64,000 nucleotides of DNA from Raphanus sativus. Lineage: Eukaryota > Streptophyta > Magnoliopsida > Brassicales > Brassicaceae. Every line of letters begins with the position of its first letter. Position 1 is the stretch's first letter. The stretch covers positions 25,214,800 to 25,278,799 of the forward strand of contig NC_079518.1 in the NCBI RefSeq assembly GCF_000801105.2, given 5' to 3'. The notes below the pieces were generated by a model. The model did no database searches and was not told the origin of the DNA. It worked only from the letters and a program-made list of their open reading frames with translations. Positions 22,700 through 33,058 of the stretch are shown here, piece by piece. The translations under genes were made by a program, and so were the position numbers.

Positions 22700-24871
22700 C
22701 AGAGTCTTGAATAGCTTCTTCTGTTTCAAGCTCTAGTCCATTCTTTTCAACTATACAACTTTGCAGCTTCTGTTCCAGCACTTCAATTCGAGAACCAACA
22801 GTAGTTATCTTCTGTTTAGCTGCCTCCAGGGATTCTTCCTTAGATTTAGGTCCTTCTCCCGTCTCATTACAAAGGACCTTTCAGCCTGAAGCAAGGATTA
22901 GACAAGGATAGGCGGGAAATTCACTCACTTACGAGGGAGAGAAACACACGCAGATTAAATAAGAAGCTGACCTGAGCGGCCTCGGTCAAAACTTTGTACC
23001 GATCCACTTCCAAATTCCAGTGATTAAGTTGATCTTTGATCAAGCTATACAGTCTAGACGAGTATATATACTGATCATCCTTTAGTTCATTCTACATCCA
23101 TCAAGAAAAACATGTCATTGTCAACTGCAACTATTGCTCTTCGAAATATCTTTACCCAAATATCGTGAATATACCTCAATATCTTGACACTGTCTTGACA
23201 AGGAAAGATTATACTCTTGTGCAGCTTGGAGCTCAGACAGACGACCTTCTGCCACTGCCTAGAGTAAATCATTCGAAACACTACTGAGCTTACACGTGAG
23301 GAAGGAAAAACAAGATGAATATATGAACTACTATTGCAAAAAGCGAGCTAGAGTTACCTTTATTTCATCAATTGAGTCCTTCAATTCACGCAACTTCGTT
23401 TTATCTACAGGCTTCTCAGGAGAGACGCTTCCATTAGCTACCGCTGGTGATGTTACATGACCTTCACATGCAGCATCCTTCTGCATTTTCAGGTTTATCA
23501 ATTTTCTTCTATTTTCTTCAAGCTCAGCCTTGATCTCTTCCAGTTCACCTTCAATGATCAAAGATATTCCATACTCATAAGAACTATCAAATGTCACTAT
23601 GCTAATCAACATAGCCTGTTACATCCCCGTTCCAGAGTGCAAACGGACACAAGCTATGCTTATACAAACAAAGAGCTCATTTTCTCATGTTTTCTAGAAT
23701 TATGTTTAACCTTTGAGGTGTTTAAGCTCGGACTGATCTGTTGAATGGCTGCTTACATACGCCTGAATCTGCTCAGTATGTTCTTTGTGCCTCGCATTTA
23801 AAACATCAATCATCTCACGCAAGTTTTTGGCCTCCTCTTTCATTAAATCGTTAATGCTGGACAACTGAACAGTGGCATCTGGAAAATAAAAGAGTCTGTG
23901 AATTTTCTGTAGAACAGTGGCTTCTAAAACAAAACAAACTGATAATTGACACACCAACAAACAAACCTTCTGCAGATTTCACAGCAAGTAAATTTTGTGA
24001 TATGCTTTCAGCTTTGGCCCTCTGAGAAGCAATGTTGTTTTCAAAGACACCCATCAACTCCACCGTAGAGGAATGACGCAGAGCAAGACCTTCTTCAACC
24101 TTTCTTACTACCTCATCACAATTACTAGTACCTATGGAATCTACTTGAAGAAGTCTACATAGAAACATTTCTTCAGCAGCGCATGGAGGAACTGAACCTA
24201 CACAAAATTGAGACAGAAGATATTTGAACTGTAAAGATATATTATGATTACCATAGTTAAAAAACAAGAGAGAGAGAGGTCTCTTAGTAAAAGTACCTCG
24301 CTTTTTATCTGCAATGTCCAAGTATTTGAGAGCCTCATGATTAGCTCCAGCACGAACTCCAAGCAAGACCAGATCATCTACCAACTAAACCGTCAAAAAA
24401 TGCAACAAATTTAACAAACCACAGACCCTCTAAATTAAATCATTGTGCAATTAGTCTCTCTAAGACAACTCCTGACCTGGTTCCAAAGGCGGTTAACAGA
24501 GACAAGTTGGTCATCATAAGAGGTTTGGTTGAGATGCAACTCTTGGATCTTGGTCTCAACATCGTACATACGTTTCTTCTGCAGGTCTAATTGCTGGACC
24601 AGTTTCTGATTCTCTAACTGTAGAACCGTGGCATCAACCTAAAAAATAAAAACACTTGTGAACAGTCCTTGGTTCCATCAAAGGCCATAGCTTTCAAGTT
24701 AAATCAAAATCATTCACAGAACTCTCATTACAGTGGGAAAAAAAAAAGACTTACACTTTTGGCGACGGGGCGAGAAGGTGAAGAACTAAGGGACATGGCG
24801 GCAGTGGGAGAAACGGAGTCCAGAAGATGAGGCTTCTTCTGCATCGGCTCGTCCGATTCCTGGTTCTCCAT
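22700..24871 (-). pseudogene. HUB2: HUB2 (BRE1-like E3 ligase) 5' half, frameshift, cut by gap
   Basis: Nine exons join on the minus strand: 24755-24871, 24477-24638, 24297-24384, 23967-24197, 23711-23878, 23358-23548, 23175-23258, 22972-23091 and 22700-22885. The protein starts MENQESDEPMQKKPHLLDSV and continues with long heptad-rich coiled coil (NRLWNQLVDDLVLLGVRAGA, SINDLMKEEAKNLREMIDVL, LKDSIDEIK, GRLSELQAAQEYNLSLSRQC), as in Arabidopsis HUB2. HUB1 and HUB2 form the E3 ligase that monoubiquitinates histone H2B, acting in transcription, seed dormancy and flowering. In the ninth exon one base is missing near 22836 (after LNLR, before ESLEAAK), which shifts the frame. The remaining half, including the C-terminal RING finger, should follow to the left but the sequence meets the gap and KI-1. 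All splice sites seen are canonical GT-AG. Confidence 0.92.
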
Positions 24872-25275
24872 AACACCTAAACCCTAAAATCGATATGACT
24901 CGTTCTCACAGAATCAATCCCCACGGAGGTTCGGAGAGTTCGCCGGAGAATCAATTTTGATTATTGTTTTTTCTTTTTTTTTATAATCTATAAGAGAATA
25001 ACAAAACGGTGTTGTTGCAAAGTGTGACAGTGTAAGCCCAAAGGTTTGTTGGGCCTATATTGTTTTTGAACCATTAATAGAATAGAGAGGCCCAGTAAAA
25101 ACGTATTAAAAATTAAACAAAACTTATTTCTGGTCTGTTTTCCACGGAGCTAGATCGTAGTATTGATCATGATCTCACACACAGAGCTAAATGATTTGGG
25201 AAAATGAGCATTTAAATCCTCAACTATTTGAAATCAACAAGTTTAATACCAAACTATTACTTGTAATATTTCATT
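24872..25275. promoter_or_regulatory. HUB2 upstream region
   Basis: Leader and presumed promoter of HUB2 on the minus strand; a poly-T/A tract lies at 24966-24984. From about 25200 the sequence (GGGAAAATGAGCATTTAAAT) appears to be part of a transposon-derived segment interrupted by the hAT-like element. No gene. Confidence 0.4.
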
Positions 25276-25283
25276 CTCCAACT

Positions 25284-25893
25284 TAGGCATGGGCATTTGG
25301 GTCGGATTGGATTCGGACCAGATTCTCTCGGATCCAGTGGTCTTTTGGATCCTGAAAATTTGGATCCATATAAATACCTATAATTATTTTGGTCGGTTTC
25401 GTATCGGGTTTGTCGGGTCCAGAACGGTTTGGGTCTTTAATTCTAATATCTGTAGAATATCCAAATTAAAGATCCGAACAGTTCGAGACCCGACAAGATC
25501 CGGATCCGGATCGGATTCATGTATTTAGGATCTAAAAAAGATACGACATACTATATTTAGTTAATATTTATCATATATATCTAAATTTTTAAAAATTACT
25601 TAAATTAAACTATTATTAATTAAATAAAACATTTTTAAACTCTAAATTTTAAAACTTCATGTTACTTAAAAATGTTACAAAATAACAACAAATACATATT
25701 TTTAAGTTGGGTACAAATCGGTTCTTATCGGGTCGAATCTATTCGAGTGGGTTCTTTTTGGGTCCAGGTTTATTCGGTTCCGCTTTTTTCAATTAAAAGA
25801 AATTTAAGATCCAAAAAGTACTTGTAAATTTTGGGTTAGGTTCGGGTCGGTTCCGGGTTGGATCCTCGGGTCCGGGTAAAATGCATATGTCTA
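25284..25893. mobile_element. hAT-like non-autonomous element, 8-bp TSD
   Basis: Flanked by the 8-bp direct repeat CTCCAACT at 25276-25283 and 25894-25901. Ends are TAGGCATGGGCATTTGGG and, read from the right, TAGACATATGCATTTTACCC, matching at TAG.CAT..GCATTT. Subterminal GGGTCGG/GGGTCCGG and GGTTC repeats surround an AT-rich core. No open frame of note. Confidence 0.8.
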
Positions 25894-25928
25894 CTCCAAC
25901 TAATAGTTGATTTGGCAAACTAGTAACT

Positions 25929-26255
25929 AAAAAGTTAACAATTAAGTCATAAATGACTCTTGTTAGTTTTATATCAATTATCCTTCACCACTAAACCTGA
26001 AAAACTTTGAAATCTTCAAATTCAAGCTTTAACTTTGGGTGAAAACGATTTCCGGTGATGTAAAAAGCGATTTCCGCGATAAGAGAGCAAATCTGATCCA
26101 GTCACGGAAACAAATATCATTGGAAGCCACTAAAAATCGTTTTCACTCAAAATTAGAATTTGAATTAGGAAATTTTGGGTTTTTTCAGGTTTAGTGGCAA
26201 AGGATAATTGATATAAAACTAACAAGAGTTGTTTGTGACTTAACTGTTAATTTTT
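25929..26255. mobile_element. Fold-back element with about 120-bp arms
   Basis: The left arm 25929-26052 (AAAAGTTAACAATTAAGTCA ... GGTGAAAACGATTT) and right arm 26131-26255 (AAATCGTTTTCACTC ... TGACTTAACTGTTAATTTTT) are inverted copies with few mismatches around a short centre. It probably belongs to the same larger unit as 25200-25283, since the hAT-like element splits them. Confidence 0.8.
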
Positions 26256-26261
26256 GAACTC

Positions 26262-26840
26262 CGACAAACTTACCGAGCGGAGGAACTCTTTTGGAAACAA
26301 AATGGTAGGATCCAATGGCTCAAAGAAGGGGATAGAAACACCGGGTTCTTTCATGCTGCCACTAGAACCAAACACACGATTAACTCCATTCTAGTCATTG
26401 AAAACCAACATGGAGGAGTAGTGTATGAGGAACAGGAGATTACCGAATGATTTCCGAGTACTTCAAGGAGATTTTTACATCTAATGGCAACATGTCCTTT
26501 ACCCAGTTACATGATCTTCTCACCTGTAAGGTAACACCGGAGATGAACCAAATCCTAACTACTATACCGAGTGATTCAGAAATTGCAGAAGCGGCAGTTT
26601 TGATTATTGGAGGAAAAACCCGAGGCTCCGATGGTTTCTCTACTCTTTTTTACCAGTCTTATTGGCACATAATTTGATCAGATGTGATAAAAGATATCAG
26701 GAGCTTCTTTAACATGAGATATCTTCATCCACAGCAGAATGAAACACATATTCGACTCATCCCACGGGACCAAGATCGGTAGTGAATTACCGTCTTGTTG
26801 CGTTATGCAATACCCATTACAAAATCATAGCTGAAATTGG
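26262..26840 (+). pseudogene. LINE (L1-type) ORF2 fragment, degenerate
   Basis: Plus-strand translation shows the linker and N-terminal reverse-transcriptase region of a plant L1 ORF2: WLKEGDRNTGFFHAATRTK, EIAEAAVLIIGGKTRGSDGF, FYQSYWHII, then NETHIRLIPR. It has several in-frame stops (one after YWHII, two after RDQDR) and a frame change near 26447. It ends near 26840 before the RT catalytic region. Confidence 0.85.
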
Positions 26841-27690
26841 TGGAATGAACACTAAAGAAGTAACAAAGTTTATAATTTTTAAACCAAAAAACATTATAGT
26901 TGTTTCTTTCGCATGGTTGATGAAAACATGAAATGATCAATACACAATAGGCAATCAATGGAATCAGATCAGGCAACATGGAATGATGGAAACGCATTTG
27001 CGAACCTGACGTGAGGCCCAAGAGAAAGAAAAATAAGTGCCATAAAGGAAAACGAAATGAAGAACTATTTGGAAACCGATGTTTCATTTAGGGGGGTCTT
27101 CTTAATAGGTTGTTGGGTTCTTGGATTGCATTTGAGTCCTCTAATTGGATTTTATTAAATGTTATTTTCTGGATAAGTTTTGTTTAACTGAATTGATTTT
27201 CCGTTTCGTAAAATTGAATAGTAATTATTAATTCCTATCTAAATATTTATGTTGTTGTCTAGCGATATGTTCGGGTCTAACTGATAACCACTAGAAAATA
27301 ATTAAAAACAAATAAAAAAATAATGGATAGGAATAAAAGTATAGAAATGATGAGGAATAACTATTTTTTTATCATATTTAGTGAATAATAATTTTTAATA
27401 GTTTTTTACAATAAAAATGAATAAAAGGAAAAAAGTTATTCCTTTTTTGGCATCGAAAAAATTTATTCCTTATAGTGATATAAAAAATTAGAAATGTTAA
27501 AAAATATATTATTTCTTTTCATTCCTTATATGTGTGTTGAAAATATCAAGAAGCGAAGAAAAAAACTGGGTAATGGTGTAGAGGGAAATAGTTTGGAGAA
27601 CTTGCTTTTATTACAACAGACATTACAGACGACATATTTGTCATTTACTTTATTGTTTTCATTAGAATATTGACTTTTTGTATTACATGA
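26841..27690. other. 3' flank of DUF716 copy A
   Basis: 27095-27285 and 27540-27690 align with 42290-42445 and 43295-43485 downstream of DUF716 copy B, so this is duplicated 3' flank. Between them lies an unmatched AT-rich insert (about 27290-27540). 26850-27090 has no recognised feature. Confidence 0.6.
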
Positions 27691-28034
27691 CAATATTAAT
27701 CATCAACAAGTTTACCTATTTGGACAAAACACATTTTCTGAGTCGACTGCGTTTCAAAGTGTTGTTGCTCTTCATCAAATTGTTCACTTGGATAATTGGT
27801 GGTTATACTAGAGTACTGTATGCTTCCACCATAAACCCGATCGAGAATCAAATATAGTGTTACAACAAACATTGTGTTTGTAACGAATAACCAGCTGAAT
27901 TCAATGTTGACCAACGATTTAGCTCTATCAAGAGCTTCTTCCGTTGAACACTTAACCCCTTTGTGTCTTTCTTCATCGTGAATAAAACATCCCTTAGGAA
28001 TTAAACTCGGTTTGTAAACCATGTAACCTATCAA

Positions 28035-30794
28035 GGAATGACTGCTCGGATGGAATGACTGCTCTTTTTTTTCAGATTTCTTGGCATATTATAAAGGATG
28101 ATCTGGTGGAATTGGTTAATCATTTTTTAACTACAGGAGATATGGATCCAAGGTTGAATCTTACCAACATTTGTATGATTCCAAAAACGGAAAGACCTAC
28201 ACGGATGACAGAGTTGAGACCCATCAGTCTCTGTAATGTCGGATGTAAAATTATATCAAAAGTGCTTTGTGAGAGGTTGAAAATATGTCTTCCACGACTA
28301 ATATCGGAAACACAATCGGCTTTTGTTTCAGGGAGGCTGATCTCAGATAATATTCTGATTGCTCAAGAGATGTTTCATGGATTGAGGACAAATAAATCTT
28401 GTCAAAATAAGTATATGGCGATAAAAACGGATATGAGTAAAGCATTTGATAGGGTGGAATGGGATTTTATCCAAGCACTTCTCACTAAACTAGGTTTCGA
28501 CCCACATTGGACAAAACTAATGATGGAATGTATCTCTTCGGTTCAGTATCAGGTTTTACTCAATGGTCAACCAAAGGGACTTATAACCCCACAAAGGGGT
28601 CTTAGGCAAGGGGATCCACTATCTCCATACCTTTTTATTTTGTGTACAGAGGCTCTGATTGCAAACATTAAGAAAGCGGAACAAGGAAAACAATTGACGG
28701 GAATGAAAGTAGCGAGAGCTTGTCCACCGATATCTCACCTGCTATTTGCAGATGATAGTCTCTTCTTTTGTAAGGCACAGAGGGAAGAATGTGAGACTAT
28801 TCTCAGGATCCTAAAGGAGTACGAGGCAGTCTCGGGCCAACTGATTAATTTTCAAAAATCATCTATTCAATTCGGACATAAGATTGAGGAATCTAGGAGG
28901 CAAGAGATGAGGGATATATTGGGGATCCAGAATATCGGAGGTATGGGGTCATATCTGGGATTACCAGAAAATCTAAGTGGATCTAAGGTACAAGTCTTTG
29001 GATTTGTCCAAACCCGATTAGATACAAGAATTAATGGGTGGACATTTAGGTACTTTACTAAAGGAGGGAAGGAAGTGGTTATTAAATCGGTGGTTACGGC
29101 TTTACCGAACCATGTAATGTCCTGTTATCGATTACCAAAAACTACTATAAAGAAGCTTACGAGTACGGTTGCGAAATTTTGGTGGAGTCCGGGAGGAAGC
29201 ACGAAAGGCATGCACTGGAAATCATGGGATAAGGTTTGCCTTCCTAAAGAGGAGGGTGGTTTGGGTTTTAAGGATATCTTGAATTTCAATACGGCAATGC
29301 TTGGAAAACAACTTTGGCGTCTCATAGATAAACCGAATACTCTATTTGCTCGAGTATTCAAGGGTCGGTATTTCCGGAACGCTTCACCCCTGGAACCAAT
29401 CCGTTCTTACTCTCCATCATATGGATGGAGGAGTATCGTATCTGCTCGATCTCTGGTTAGCAAAGGACTAATTAAAAGGGTGGGAACAGGTTCATCTATT
29501 TCAGTATGGAATGACCCTTGGCTCCCAACCACTCGCCCGAGACCTGCAAACAAAAACCATCACGATTTATTTCCGGAACTTACGGTTGAATCTCTCATTA
29601 TTCCAGGTTCTAGGACTTGGAACTCACAAGCCATTAGGGCCTTGGTGGATCCATTGGATGCAAAGATTATTGAAAGTATACCTCTCAGTAAGTTTTGTAT
29701 AAAAGACAAGGATGGCTGGCATTTTACCAAAAATGGAAAATATACGGTTAAATCAGGATATGAGGTGGAAATGGTTTATCCCGACAAAGAAAATAAACTA
29801 GCTTTCTATGGACCAACGGTAGATTCTTTAAAAGCTTTTTGTTGGCAGGTTAAGTGTCCACCAAAGATAAAACACTTTCTTTGGCAGATTGTATCAGGGT
29901 GTGTTGCGGTTAAAAAGAATTTAAAAGCCCGAGGAATGCAAGGGGACACTATTTGTGACAGATGTGGGAGTACAGAGGAATCTTTGAATCATGTATTTTT
30001 TGAATGTCCTCCAGCACGGCAAATATGGGCATTATCAACTATACCAACACATCCACATGTTTTCCCCTCGGAATCATTGTATAATAACATGGATCATTTA
30101 TTCTGGAGAGTTTTACCCAAGATGACTGATCATCAATTTGCATGGATCCTATGGTATATTTGGAAAGCAAGGAACAGTAAGGTCTTTAGTAATCTGGATG
30201 TTGATGCCATGGATACACTAAAGCTGGCTGAAACGGAGGCTACTATGTGGGCTGCGGCCCAAGAGTTGACTATCCGACACACTATACCACCTCAAGCATA
30301 TCAGCCTCCTTCAATTTCAGGGAGATGGTGCTTCACAGATGGTTCGTGGAAGGATAAAGACTCTTTCTCGGGACAAGGATGGTACAGTACTCTGGAAGGA
30401 TATGAGGGATTAATGGGGGCACGAAATGTGCGGGCAAGTATATCTCCCCTTCACTCGGAGGTGGAAGCATTGATTTGGGCAATGGAATGTATGAGGAATT
30501 TACGTCAGTTTCAGGTTACATTTGCAACGGATTGTTCTCAGTTGGTGAAGATGGTTTCGGAACCAGAAGAGTGGCCGGCGTTCGCAAGTTATCTGGAGGA
30601 TATCAGAAGCTTACAAAGTAGTTTCCATAGCTCACAGCTCATCTATGTACCAAGGACGGCAAATTCAAGGGCGGATCGTTTAGCACGCAGTGCCAGACAA
30701 CAATCGTCTTTTGTCATTCACATGGATGCCGAGCTACCAGTTTGGTGTACAGAGTCAATATGAGTCTGTATGTTTGATGACAAAAAAAAAAAAA
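28035..30794 (+). mobile_element. 5'-truncated LINE (L1-type) in DUF716 copy A
   Basis: Flanked by the 10-bp repeat AACCTATCAA (28025-28034 and 30795-30804), it ends in a poly(A) run at 30782-30796. The target sequence is DUF716 exon 2. The 5' end is truncated inside the reverse-transcriptase domain, with a small direct duplication GGAATGACTGCTCGGAT at the junction, a common outcome of abortive target-primed reverse transcription. Orientation is opposite to the host gene. Confidence 0.93.
28049..30763 (+). CDS. LINE ORF2 3' part: reverse transcriptase, zf-RVT, RNase H
   Basis: A 905-codon frame is open from the truncated 5' end (DGMTALFFQISWHI) to the TGA at 30761-30763. Order: reverse transcriptase (LRPISLCNVGCKIISKVLCE, SAFVSGRLISDN, KTDMSKAFDRVEW, GLRQGDPLSPYLF, and the catalytic FADD box in HLLFADDSLF); a linker; a zinc-binding zf-RVT segment (KHFLWQIVSGCVAVKKNL, CDRCGSTEESLNHVFFECP); then RNase H (FTDGSWKDKDSF, EVEALIWAME, FATDCSQLVKMV, ANSRADRLARSAR). 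The endonuclease and first RT motifs are lost, so it cannot be autonomous. Absence of stops over 2.7 kb marks a recent insertion. Confidence 0.95.
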   Translation, partial: DGMTALFFQISWHIIKDDLVELVNHFLTTGDMDPRLNLTNICMIPKTERPTRMTELRPISLCNVGCKIISKVLCERLKICLPRLISETQSAFVSGRLISDNILIAQEMFHGLRTNKSCQNKYMAIKTDMSKAFDRVEWDFIQALLTKLGFDPHWTKLMMECISSVQYQVLLNGQPKGLITPQRGLRQGDPLSPYLFILCTEALIANIKKAEQGKQLTGMKVARACPPISHLLFADDSLFFCKAQREECETILRILKEYEAVSGQLINFQKSSIQFGHKIEESRRQEMRDILGIQNIGGMGSYLGLPENLSGSKVQVFGFVQTRLDTRINGWTFRYFTKGGKEVVIKSVVTALPNHVMSCYRLPKTTIKKLTSTVAKFWWSPGGSTKGMHWKSWDKVCLPKEEGGLGFKDILNFNTAMLGKQLWRLIDKPNTLFARVFKGRYFRNASPLEPIRSYSPSYGWRSIVSARSLVSKGLIKRVGTGSSISVWNDPWLPTTRPRPANKNHHDLFPELTVESLIIPGSRTWNSQAIRALVDPLDAKIIESIPLSKFCIKDKDGWHFTKNGKYTVKSGYEVEMVYPDKENKLAFYGPTVDSLKAFCWQVKCPPKIKHFLWQIVSGCVAVKKNLKARGMQGDTICDRCGSTEESLNHVFFECPPARQIWALSTIPTHPHVFPSESLYNNMDHLFWRVLPKMTDHQFAWILWYIWKARNSKVFSNLDVDAMDTLKLAETEATMWAAAQELTIRHTIPPQAYQPPSISGRWCFTDGSWKDKDSFSGQGWYSTLEGYEGLMGARNVRASISPLHSEVEALIWAMECMRNLRQFQVTFATDCSQLVKMVSEPEEWPAFASYLEDIRSLQSSFHSSQLIYVPRTANSRADRLARSARQQSSFVIHMDAELPVWCTESI

Positions 30795-31041
30795 AACCTA
30801 TCAATATCAACCACACTCCTTGAAAAGCTATACTTGAAGATCTCACAAGGCTCACCAAAAAACTCTTCGGCAAGGCAATACCTTTTGAAGTAAAATAAAA
30901 ATGATGTCAAAATAACTCTATGTGGTATTTATCAAAATTGTAAATTATAAAACAAAGCAAACAAATTAAAATGTGAAAACGTTAAATGTATGTCAAAATA
31001 AGGTATGTTTTGGACCAATCCTCATAGGATTGGGAAACTAA

Positions 31042-32049
31042 CTAGAAATATATATATATATAGCTTGATCCGCGCAACCGCACGCGTATATTAATTTTAT
31101 TTTATTTTATAAATTTATATTTATTTTTAAGTTCTATATATTGTAGATTGTCACCATATAATTAATTGCATATTATTATATTTACAGGAACATATTGTAT
31201 ACTATATATGTGATCATATAATTTTATTTTTCTAACTGGCTTTTGTATCATAAATTTTTCATAATAAATATATTTTATAAATTATTATTTACTACATAAA
31301 TTTTTCATCATAAATATATTTTAAAAATTTATTATTTAGTAAATAATACTCCCTCCGTTTCATATTAAGTGTCGTTGTAGGGAATTTTTTTGGTTGCAAA
31401 ATAAGTGTCGTTTTAAGTTTTCAATGCAAAATTTATTAATTTTATTATGCATTTTATTTTTCTATTGGTTGAGATGTATGGGTAATGATGTTTTTGTATG
31501 GAAAATATGCAAAATTTAATGATTTCTTAATCCGTGTGCCTAACTCTAAAATGACATTTATTAAGAAACAGAGGGAGTAATTTGTATTAAATTTAACCAT
31601 TTGGTATTAGAAAATCTATATTACTAAAGTAAATTTATTTTCCTACAGATATTTTTGAAGAAATAGTTTTTAAATAGTAAGTAAATATAGATTCTTAAAT
31701 CATTATCTTGGGAAAATAATAAAAACCATAAAAACACAAATATGAAAATGACAGTGGTAATTTGGGCCGGGTAATTTTGAAAGATTATTATTTTGCCATA
31801 ATGAAATACATGAATGTTAGTAACAATGCAAAATAAGGAATATCTATTTTTCAGGAAAATCATTTTTGAAAATTTATTGTTGCCAAATATTTTTTAGTTT
31901 AAAATCTGATTTACGAAATGATTTAATAAATTAGGAAAGACATAAATTACTTAAATGTAGGGTTATTAAATACTTAGTGGCATAGATTTGTAAATAATTA
32001 ATAAATTTAGGGTTATTTTATAAATATACTTTTATTTTAGTAATATAGA
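31042..32049 (-). mobile_element. Non-autonomous Helitron in DUF716-A intron
   Basis: On the minus strand it begins TCTATATTACTAAAATAAAA (5' end at 32049, preceded by A). It ends with the GC-rich hairpin region CGCGTGCGGTTGCGCGG (about 31070-31086) and CTAG at 31042-31045, followed by T. 1008 bp, AT-rich, no coding capacity. The 5' end lies 35 bp from the splice donor of exon 1. Confidence 0.8.
31349..31577. mobile_element. CTCCCTCCGTTTC mariner-type MITE
   Basis: Inverted ends CTCCCTCCGTTTC and GAAACAGAGGGAG flanked by TA on both sides (31347-31348, 31578-31579). 229 bp. The CTCCCTCCGT terminus is widespread among Stowaway/Tc1-mariner MITEs of plants. It sits inside the Helitron at 31042-32049. 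Confidence 0.9.
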
Positions 32050-32595
32050 TATTTATTATAGGGTTCTACTTAAGCACAATATACCTATTACAGTGGTGAG
32101 GAGAGAGACAGAGATAATAAACTGGAGGAGCAAATGTTATTGTCCTTCAATGCCCATGTGGTCGGCTGAGTGAAAATGGAAGAGAAGTATCTGCTGAGCG
32201 AAGGCAGCGGCTTCAGCTAGTATAGTTAGCCCCTCAGAAGCGGCCGCTCTAGGCCTTGCACGGTCAAGAACAAGTGCGAAAACAGCATAAACTAGGAAGG
32301 ACATGGAGATGGAAGCATGTTCAAAGTTGTGGAGGCGGTTCGATGGGATGGTGCCATCTGAGTCAAAGGGATTGTGTCTTCTAGAGTCAGTGAAGAGCTC
32401 CATTGATATGGAAGCTGATGCAAAGATCATTATTAAGTAGAGCTCTAAGTACCTGATCTTTGGTACTGGGAACCATGGGGATGAAATGAATGTGTTTGGA
32501 CGTAGAGAAAATAGTTGTATATTGTTGCATAAGTGCCATAATCCAAGGGCTAAGAAGGCAAAACCTGTTAAAACATGTGCCACAAGTGTTCCCAT

Positions 32596-33058
32596 GTTGT
32601 GGGTTTTTATGTTTTAGTGATCTTTGGTTTGTGTGTTAATTAATGAGAGAGGAGATAGTTTCTGATTGTGGGCAAGAATCATCGAGGAGTCGATGGGTTT
32701 AATTGTGGATTTCTTGGCCAAACTTCACGAAATTATCCAGAAAATACTTTTTTTATAAACTTATCCAGAAAGTACTTCATATTTTCATTACGTCTCAACA
32801 CCACATTATAGCGTATTTCATAAACTATGGTGATATCAGGTCATGCACCACGGAATACGTTTCATGTAAAATATTCTTTTTTTTTTGAAAAAAAATTCAT
32901 GTAAAATATTCATATTAATTTTCGATTGTGTACATCCTAATGCTGAACATTATTTGCAAGGGAAATGGAAAATCATAATTAAAAAACAAGAAGATGATTT
33001 CAACAAAAAAAATGAGAAGACAAATTTAACAAATAGCGTATAATATTTTTTAGGAAAA
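32596..33058. other. Upstream of DUF716 copy A
   Basis: Presumed promoter and leader of copy A, AT-rich. Parts (TTTTATGTTTTAGTGATCTT near 32609; GAGTCGATGGGTTT near 32688) have counterparts upstream of copy B at 47080-47180, so the duplication included upstream DNA. Confidence 0.5.

Larger units (their letters stand above)
27696..32595 (-). pseudogene. DUF716 (TMEM45-like) membrane protein, copy A, disrupted
   Basis: Two-exon gene on the minus strand. Exon 1 (32085-32595) encodes MGTLVAHVLTGFAFLALGLW ... LRPNTFISSPWFP ... NFEHASISMSFLVYAVFALV ... LLFHFHSADHMGIEGQ. Exon 2 (30805-30881 plus 27696-28034) encodes IALPKSFLVSLVRSS and later YKPSLIPKGCFIHDEERH, LVNIEFSWLFV and LVDD-stop. Hydrophobic helices and the HFHSADHMG motif fit the DUF716 family, plant relatives of TMEM45 with no settled function. 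Two lesions: the codon after GIEGQ is TAA where copy B has a Tyr codon, and a LINE splits exon 2 with the target sequence duplicated. The intron holds a Helitron with a MITE inside. Likely counterpart of At1g55230/At1g55240 (from memory), next to HUB2 as there. Confidence 0.88.
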
